Part shown: positions 1 to 5,075 of the stretch, piece after piece | How positions within the stretch are numbered: position 1 is the stretch's first letter | Layout: the number at the start of each line of letters is the position of its first letter | Assembly (NCBI GenBank): GCA_003527165.1 | Contig: DPSI01000433.1 | Span: forward strand, 1-5,075 | Direction of reading: 5' to 3' | Source of the DNA: Pseudomonas sp. | GTDB taxonomy: Bacteria > Pseudomonadota > Gammaproteobacteria > Pseudomonadales > Pseudomonadaceae | Length of the DNA stretch: 5,075 nucleotides | Translations under genes and position numbers: made by a program | Notes under the pieces: model-generated | The model's database searches: none | Seen by the model: only the letters and a program-made list of their open reading frames with translations | Told to the model about the DNA's origin: nothing

Positions 1-1858
<1,858 letters not shown>

Positions 1859-1918
1859 CGGCACTTAGCCGACCGACTCCAGTCATACGAAGCTAAGAAT
1901 AAGAAAAAGGAAGTATGC

Positions 1919-2299
1919 ATGGCCGGTCGGCGAAACATCCTCGTTTTGTTGCTGTTCAGCCTTTGTAGCGCTCAGTCAACGTTGGCAGCAACGGAGGCCG
2001 AATCCGCGTGCCGCGAAGCACGCGATAGCGTTAGCCAGCAGATCAAGGCGGCGCGCCTGAAAGGCGACATCAGCCAACGCGCCGCGCTGGAAACGCGCCT
2101 GCAGAGTCTCACCGAGCGCTGTCGCGGTGTGGTCCCGCTACAACCCAATCACGACGAGATCGAGCGCGCTTCACGCCTAGCCACGGAACGTGAAGCGCAG
2201 CTGCGCGAAGCTATCGGAACCGGTGATCCCCAGGCCATCGAGGTCAGCAAGCGGCGCCTGGATCAGGCGCGAAAGCAACTGAAAGCGGCGAAACGCTGA
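1919..2299 (+). CDS. DUF1090-family exported small protein
   Basis: The 126-residue product has a basic start (MAGRR), a hydrophobic core at about 7-15 and a likely signal-peptidase site near residues 23-25 (STLAA|TEA), so it should be periplasmic. The mature part matches what I know of DUF1090 (the YqjC group). It has a first Cys (31) followed by an IKAAR...GD segment, a leucine-rich helix ending at the second Cys (68), and then a charged helix with EREAQLREAIGTGDPQAIE and a KRRLDQARKQLKAAK tail. Cys31 and Cys68 could form a disulfide; the rest should be helical or coiled coil. No catalytic residues are evident and the family function is not established. The start is supported by AAGGAAG at 1907-1913, five bases from the ATG; an overlapping ATG at 1915 is out of frame. 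It follows ligB by 60 bp, in an A-rich leader where a weak promoter of its own cannot be excluded. Confidence 0.85.
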   Translation: MAGRRNILVLLLFSLCSAQSTLAATEAESACREARDSVSQQIKAARLKGDISQRAALETRLQSLTERCRGVVPLQPNHDEIERASRLATEREAQLREAIGTGDPQAIEVSKRRLDQARKQLKAAKR

Positions 2300-2323
2300 G
2301 GCGTTGCGAGCTGACTCCGCCTC
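2298..2323. terminator. Stem-loop between convergent genes (possible bidirectional terminator)
   Basis: GAGGCG at 2298-2303 pairs with CGCCTC at 2318-2323, and inside it GAG (2308-2310) pairs with CTC (2315-2317) around a CTGA loop. The only break is an unpaired TTGC (2304-2307). The structure overlaps the stop codon of the DUF1090 gene and ends two bases before the 3' end of the cytochrome gene, so it could serve both convergent transcripts. Neither side has a good T-tract, so termination strength is uncertain. Confidence 0.35.
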
Positions 2324-2325
2324 GA

Positions 2326-2772
2326 TCAATAGGCGCGGAATTCCTTGTGGCAGGCCTCACAGGCATCTTCCACTCGCTGAAATGCCGACTCGACACCCGC
2401 GGCCGTTACCGGCGCTTGAGCTGTCGTGGCGACCAGTGCTGCGGTTCGCGCCTCAAGCTCCCGCGCCATCTGGTTGAAGCGTTCCTGCTGCTGCCAGACA
2501 TCCTCGCGGGCATCGCTCTGCTCTTCCTTGGCCTCTGGATAGTACTGCCAGGGCTGCCTCGACAGCTCGTCCAGCCTTGCCGCTCCATCGACAAAGCCTT
2601 GCGGGTCGAATGCCAGACGACCGCGCAGCATGCCACCCAGATCCTCCTTGGTATCGAGCATCTGCTGGTAGATGGCCTTGCGCTTGCCGAGCGGTGAATC
2701 GGGGTCGATGCGGTCGCAACCAACCAACGCAAAAATGGCGATCAGCGACAAACTCAACGGCAACAGCTTCAT
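2326..2772 (-). CDS. Lipoprotein class II cytochrome c (cytochrome c'/c-556 type)
   Basis: The 148-residue product has a lipoprotein signal peptide: hydrophobic residues 4-17 and a lipobox LVGC with Cys19 as the lipidated residue. The heme-binding motif CEACH is at 138-142, six residues from the C-terminus, as in class II cytochromes c (four-helix bundle), where Cys138 and Cys141 bind heme and His142 is the axial ligand. The family pattern is visible: an early helix starting RKAIYQQM (Met38 and Met48 are possible sixth ligands of a c-556 type protein), FDPQGFVDGAARLDELS at 55-71, VWQQQERFNQMA at 92-103 and the final helix. It should be a membrane-tethered periplasmic protein in electron transfer or gas binding; which one cannot be told from sequence. 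Asp20 after the lipid cysteine suggests inner-membrane retention by the E. coli rule. No strong Shine-Dalgarno precedes the ATG (only GAGT-like bases). It sits 72 bp downstream of the six-Cys gene, same strand, with a candidate promoter in the gap. Confidence 0.88.
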   Translation of the reverse strand: MKLLPLSLSLIAIFALVGCDRIDPDSPLGKRKAIYQQMLDTKEDLGGMLRGRLAFDPQGFVDGAARLDELSRQPWQYYPEAKEEQSDAREDVWQQQERFNQMARELEARTAALVATTAQAPVTAAGVESAFQRVEDACEACHKEFRAY

Positions 2773-2804
2773 GACTCAACCACTCGAACATACGATGGCC
2801 AGCG

Positions 2805-2833
2805 ATTATCCCCGCAAGGCGCCATTTCACCAA
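2805..2833 (-). promoter_or_regulatory. Candidate sigma-70 promoter for the cytochrome gene
   Basis: On the minus strand TTGGTG (2833-2828) is followed after 17 bases by GATAAT (2810-2805). The -10 matches the consensus in five of six positions and the -35 in three. A start of transcription near 2798 would give a leader of about 26 bases before the ATG at 2772. It lies in the gap after the six-Cys gene, so the cytochrome could be transcribed on its own. Seen by eye only. Confidence 0.4.
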
Positions 2834-2844
2834 ACGTCACGAGA

Positions 2845-3279
2845 CTACTGCGACCATTCACCGCCTGCGCTCTCGCAATCGATCTTGGCCTGTGCGCGAT
2901 CGCTGGCCTGATAGTGGTAGGTGACGACCCGCGCCTCCTTCGGCACGGTAGTCGGCAAGGTGCCGTTGTCCGCCTGGGTTCCGGTAGCACGCTCGTTGGC
3001 GAGGGTCTCCGGTGTCAAGGCTGCGGTACAGATGCCGAAATGCCCAGTCGGGCAGCTGTCACGGATTTCCCGACGAGAGTTTTCGATCGCCTCGTTGTCC
3101 TGGCATACCCAGTCGATGGAGTTGTCTTCAAGGCCCTGATATTCGAAACATTTTTCTGTAACCACGGGCGGTGGAACGGCGCCCGACGTTTCGGCGCTGA
3201 CGTAGCAGGAGTTGGCGGCTGCCGGCAGGCTGAATGCAGCAAACAGGGCGAGCAGAACGGAACGGAACAAGAGAGTCAT
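2845..3279 (-). CDS. Unassigned secreted protein with six cysteines
   Basis: I do not recognise a family for this 144-residue product. A Sec signal peptide is clear: MTLLFR, a hydrophobic stretch at 8-18, and a probable cleavage after residue 22 (PAAA|NS). The mature part has exactly six cysteines (25, 44, 59, 76, 84, 135), an even number that would suit three disulfides in the periplasm or outside the cell. Visible blocks are a PPP turn (36-38), KCFEYQGL (43-50), IDWVCQDNEAIENSRREIRDSC (55-76, likely helical), GICTAALTPETLANERATG (82-100), VVTYHYQ (118-124), and a final helix with CESAGGEW (135-142). The frame continues upstream to a Met at 3489, but that 70-residue extension would put the signal peptide inside the protein and overlap the nhaP start. 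The ATG at 3279 has a strong RBS. It is divergent from nhaP and 72 bp upstream of the cytochrome gene; no functional link is shown. Confidence 0.82.
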   Translation of the reverse strand: MTLLFRSVLLALFAAFSLPAAANSCYVSAETSGAVPPPVVTEKCFEYQGLEDNSIDWVCQDNEAIENSRREIRDSCPTGHFGICTAALTPETLANERATGTQADNGTLPTTVPKEARVVTYHYQASDRAQAKIDCESAGGEWSQ

Positions 3280-3286
3280 GTGGCAG

Positions 3287-3291
3287 CTCCT
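3287..3291 (-). promoter_or_regulatory. Ribosome binding site fixing the six-Cys gene start
   Basis: AGGAG on the minus strand lies seven bases before the ATG at 3279. It selects this start over the upstream in-frame Met at 3489 and places the signal peptide at the true N-terminus. Confidence 0.75.
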
Positions 3292-3320
3292 GAGGGTCGT
3301 ACGCCCGGCGGGATTCACCG

Positions 3321-3349
3321 AACCTATTGGTGTGACCGCCTTGCCACAA
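3321..3349 (-). promoter_or_regulatory. Weak candidate promoter for the six-Cys gene
   Basis: On the minus strand TTGTGG (3349-3344) and TAGGTT (3326-3321) are separated by 17 bases and would start a transcript near 3314, about 35 bases before the ATG. Each hexamer matches the consensus in only three positions. It lies in the 175-bp divergent region shared with nhaP, for which I see no convincing promoter on the plus strand. Confidence 0.22.
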
Positions 3350-3454
3350 GCCGAGTTCGGTCGCTGCGGGCCGGGGCGCCAGCCTTTGGCTCGGCACGAT
3401 CGCTGCGCCGGCGGGTCCACTTTGCATCTGTGATGCCGCTTATTCGGGGACCGC

Positions 3455-4708
3455 ATGCTTGAACTCTCAGCCATCTTCATCAGCCTCACTGCACTGCTCG
3501 CCTATCTCAACTACCGATTCATAGGCCTGCCGCCCACTATTGGGGTCATGGCGACGGCCCTGGCGTTCTCCCTTCTGCTGCATGGTCTGGCGATGCTGGG
3601 GCTGCCGGCGTTCGAAGAGCAGATCGAAACGCTGGTGGGACGAATCGACTTCAACCACCTGTTGATGGACGGCATGCTGTCGTTCCTGTTGTTTGCCGGC
3701 GCGCTGCACATCAACTTGGCGGATCTGCGCGCACGGCGCTGGGCGATCGGCCTGCTGGCAACCGTCGGCGTCCTGTTCTCCACCGCCGTGATCGGTTTCG
3801 GCAGTTGGTGGATCCTCGATCTGTTTGGGCTGCAGCTGCCGCTGATCTATTGCCTACTATTCGGCGCGCTGATCTCTCCGACCGACCCGATTGCGGTGCT
3901 CGGCATCATGCGTTCGGCCGGTGCGCCGAAAGCGCTGGAAACCACCATCGTCGGCGAATCGCTGTTCAACGATGGGGTCGCGGTCGTCGTCTTCACCGTA
4001 CTGCTGGGTGTCCTCGCGCGGGGAGAAGCCCCGAGCGCTGGCGAGGCCGTCTGGTTGTTTCTCGAAGAAGCCGGGGGCGGCATCCTGCTCGGCGCATTGC
4101 TCGGTGCGCTGACCTTCGCCCTGCTGAAAAGCATCGACCAGTATCAGGTCGAGGTGCTTCTGACGCTCGCACTGGTCCTCGGCGGCTATACGCTGGCGAC
4201 GCACCTGCATGTATCCGGTCCGATCGCGATGGTGGTGGCCGGCCTGATCATCGGCAACCAGGGGCGGCGCCATGCGATGTCGGAGCATACCCGGGAAAAC
4301 CTGGATAATTTCTGGGAGTTACTCGATGAGATCCTCAACGCAGTGCTGTTCGTGCTGATCGGCATGGAGTTGGTGCTGCTGCCCTTCAGCGCGCAATACC
4401 TGCTGATCGCCCTGTGCGTGACCCTGCTGATCCTCAGTACGCGGCTGGTTGCGGTCGGCCCTCCCGCACTGCTGCTGCGCAAGCTGGGTCGCGCCCTGCC
4501 CAACGGCACGGTGCGCATCCTTACCTGGGGCGGGCTGCGTGGCGGTATCTCGGTGGCCCTGGTGCTAGCGCTGCCGGCCAGTGAAGAGCGCAACCTGCTG
4601 CTCAATATCACCTATCTGGTCGTGCTGTTCTCCATCCTGGTTCAGGGGCTGAGCATTGGCCGGCTGGTCCGCCAGATCTGCACCCGCGACAGAGCCAAGG
4701 GTCACTGA
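3455..4708 (+). CDS. nhaP: Na+/H+ antiporter, CPA1 family (NhaP type)
   Basis: The 417-residue protein is an inner-membrane cation/proton antiporter expected to export Na+ (or K+) in exchange for H+, serving pH and salt balance. It is almost entirely hydrophobic segments, about 12-13 membrane helices. CPA1 hallmarks are present in order: SPTDPIAV at 141-148 (the unwound-helix TDP), GESLFNDGVAVVVF at 167-180 with the Asn172-Asp173 ion-binding pair and Glu168, FWELLDEILNAVLFVLIGME at 286-305, and WGGLRGGISVALVLALP at 358-374 with the conserved Arg362. The C-terminus stops shortly after the last helix, so there is no large regulatory domain. The ATG at 3455 has a GGGGA at 3446-3450, only four bases away and therefore a modest RBS. 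The gene is divergent from the six-Cys gene and precedes the ahcY leader by a gap with no clear terminator; a small GGCG/CGCC hairpin at 4712-4722 lacks a T-tract. The ion preference cannot be read from sequence, and the symbol denotes the subfamily. Confidence 0.9.
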   Translation: MLELSAIFISLTALLAYLNYRFIGLPPTIGVMATALAFSLLLHGLAMLGLPAFEEQIETLVGRIDFNHLLMDGMLSFLLFAGALHINLADLRARRWAIGLLATVGVLFSTAVIGFGSWWILDLFGLQLPLIYCLLFGALISPTDPIAVLGIMRSAGAPKALETTIVGESLFNDGVAVVVFTVLLGVLARGEAPSAGEAVWLFLEEAGGGILLGALLGALTFALLKSIDQYQVEVLLTLALVLGGYTLATHLHVSGPIAMVVAGLIIGNQGRRHAMSEHTRENLDNFWELLDEILNAVLFVLIGMELVLLPFSAQYLLIALCVTLLILSTRLVAVGPPALLLRKLGRALPNGTVRILTWGGLRGGISVALVLALPASEERNLLLNITYLVVLFSILVQGLSIGRLVRQICTRDRAKGH

Positions 4709-4750
4709 CGGGGCGCTTCGCCGGGCCTGGGATTTGCTCGCGGTCACGGC

Positions 4751-4756
4751 TATAAT
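4751..4756 (+). promoter_or_regulatory. -10 box of the ahcY leader promoter
   Basis: A perfect TATAAT lies 223 bases before the ahcY ATG and 48 bases before the riboswitch. Transcription would start near 4763, so the aptamer would be inside the leader. No good -35 exists at 16-18 bases (TGGGAT at the 17-base position), and TTGCTC at 4734-4739 is only 11 bases away, too close. There is no TGn extended -10. Promoter strength may depend on an activator. Confidence 0.55.
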
Positions 4757-4803
4757 CGACGAGTTTCACACTGCCGACACCGCTCGGCCGTGCCCGCCAC
4801 CTG

Positions 4804-4944
4804 TCCGAGGGGCGCTGCAGCAGGTTCGAAAACCTGTTTGGATCTTGCACCACGCTGCTTTGCCTGTCGCGGCCGAGCAGATCCAAATCAGATATCACCT
4901 GTCAGGCTCGGATGGGGCGTTAACCATACGCATCAACGGCGCCC
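4804..4944 (+). promoter_or_regulatory. SAH riboswitch aptamer
   Basis: This leader RNA should bind S-adenosylhomocysteine and turn on ahcY. The known SAH aptamer architecture is complete. P1 is TCCGAG (4804-4809) with CTCGGA (4907-4912). The P4 pseudoknot helix is GGGCGC (4810-4815) with GCGCCC (4939-4944). P2 is CAGGT (4821-4825) with ACCTG (4897-4901). The two joining strands TGCAG (4816-4820) and TCAGG (4902-4906) match the conserved binding-core segments (TGCAA and CCAGG in the Ralstonia example I recall), and the conserved AACGG precedes the 3' arm of P4 (4935-4939). A small P3-like hairpin GCGT/ACGC (4917-4920/4928-4931) lies between P1 and P4. The distal P2 region is long, with a perfect 9-bp helix at 4837-4845/4879-4887. 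The P4 arms read GGGCGC/GCGCCC where I recall GAGCGC/GCGCTC, a compensatory change that supports the pairing. In this class SAH binding raises expression of SAH-recycling genes, which fits the gene downstream. Confidence 0.93.
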
Positions 4945-4974
4945 ATTCGCACAAAACGAATGGAGAACTCTTCA
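4943..4974 (+). promoter_or_regulatory. Riboswitch expression platform covering the ahcY RBS
   Basis: CCATTCG (4943-4949) is perfectly complementary to CGAATGG (4957-4963) around a seven-base loop. The 3' arm includes the first two bases of the Shine-Dalgarno GGAG (4962-4965), which is nine bases from the ATG at 4975. The first two bases of the 5' arm, C4943 and C4944, are also the last two bases of P4 in the SAH-bound aptamer. The two structures therefore compete, which predicts that SAH binding loosens the hairpin and opens the RBS. No T-tract follows, so control should be at translation. The pairings are seen; the mechanism is inferred. Confidence 0.65.
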
Positions 4975-5075
4975 ATGAGCGCTGTCATGACGCCTGCCGG
5001 TTTCAACGATTTCAAGGTCGCCGACATTTCCCTGGCCGACTGGGGTCGTCGCGAAGTCATCATCGCCGAATCGGA
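4975..5075 (+). CDS. ahcY: S-adenosylhomocysteine hydrolase, N-terminus (partial)
   Basis: The first 33 codons are present and the gene runs off the right edge. The product hydrolyses SAH reversibly to adenosine and homocysteine in the cytoplasm with bound NAD+, which relieves inhibition of methyltransferases and feeds methionine recycling. The residues [10 protein letters not shown] and [20 protein letters not shown] match the start of Pseudomonas AhcY as I remember it, including the conserved [12 protein letters not shown] block. The catalytic and NAD-binding regions are beyond the window. GGAG at 4962-4965 supports the ATG at 4975; Met5 (4987) is in frame but too far from the RBS. The SAH riboswitch upstream independently supports the assignment. 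The full-length protein would be expected to be roughly 460-470 residues. Confidence 0.95.
   Translation, partial: MSAVMTPAGFNDFKVADISLADWGRREVIIAES

Noticed and set aside
3316..3332. CACC-N9-GGTG as an operator between the divergent genes
   Set aside because: The arms are only four bases long and match no regulator site I know, so chance is likely.
2914..3462. 182-residue open frame on the plus strand over the six-Cys gene
   Set aside because: It has no RBS or recognisable motif, overlaps the start of nhaP, and opposes a frame with a clear signal peptide, AGGAG site and patterned cysteines.
3280..3489. 70-residue upstream extension of the six-Cys gene
   Set aside because: It would bury the signal peptide and run into nhaP; the AGGAG at 3287-3291 points to the ATG at 3279.
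3857..4288. 143-residue minus-strand open frame inside nhaP
   Set aside because: It is antisense to the conserved antiporter core, low in hydrophobic structure, and has no supporting start signal.
4712..4722. GGCG-CTT-CGCC as terminator of nhaP
   Set aside because: Only four base pairs, a three-base loop and no T-tract; too weak to call.
4734..4756. TTGCTC with TATAAT as a complete sigma-70 promoter
   Set aside because: The spacing is 11 bases, too short for a -35/-10 pair; only the -10 was kept. A sigma-54 GG-N10-GC arrangement was also looked for and not found.
4943..4963. 7-bp hairpin before ahcY as an intrinsic terminator
   Set aside because: No T-tract follows; the overlap with the Shine-Dalgarno fits translational control better.
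4790..4978. 62-residue plus-strand open frame over the ahcY leader
   Set aside because: The region is explained base by base by riboswitch helices, and the frame overlaps the ahcY start in another frame without its own RBS.

Overview
The window looks like chromosome of a GC-rich gammaproteobacterium of the Pseudomonas/Stutzerimonas kind. The main evidence is the 33-residue N-terminus of S-adenosylhomocysteine hydrolase at the right edge, which closely resembles the Pseudomonas AhcY N-terminus as I remember it. A SAH riboswitch in front of it, a LigB-type DNA ligase, strong C/G third-position preference and AGGAG-type ribosome binding sites all agree. Nothing points to a phage, transposon, integron or CRISPR array. 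Genus is an inference from recall, not from a search.

Layout, left to right. Bases 1-128 hold the last 41 codons of an unrecognised basic protein (+), with a strong hairpin lying on its stop codon. Next is ligB (+, 188-1858), an NAD+-dependent DNA ligase with an export-signal-like N-terminus. A small exported DUF1090-family protein follows (+, 1919-2299). Convergent to it are two minus-strand genes: a lipoprotein class II cytochrome c (2326-2772), and a small secreted protein with six cysteines that I cannot assign (2845-3279). A 175-bp divergent intergenic region separates the latter from a CPA1-family Na+/H+ antiporter of NhaP type (+, 3455-4708). The 266-bp gap after it carries a perfect TATAAT, a complete SAH riboswitch aptamer and a translational expression platform, leading into ahcY (+, 4975 to the window end).

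How the parts work together. The best-defined unit is the right end. SAH, the inhibitory by-product of methyltransferases, should bind the leader RNA and release the ahcY ribosome binding site, so that AhcY hydrolyses SAH to adenosine and homocysteine. The sequence shows P1, P2 and the P4 pseudoknot helix. It also shows a hairpin that covers the Shine-Dalgarno sequence and shares two cytosines with P4, which gives a simple on-switch model. The other genes look like separate housekeeping or envelope functions, not a pathway. Three small proteins (DUF1090, cytochrome, six-Cys protein) are clearly exported, and NhaP is an inner-membrane protein.

I do not see a wholly new multi-gene system. The points most worth a second look are the architecture of the riboswitch leader (long P2 extension, competing helices), the secretion-like N-terminus of the DNA ligase, and the unassigned six-cysteine secreted protein.
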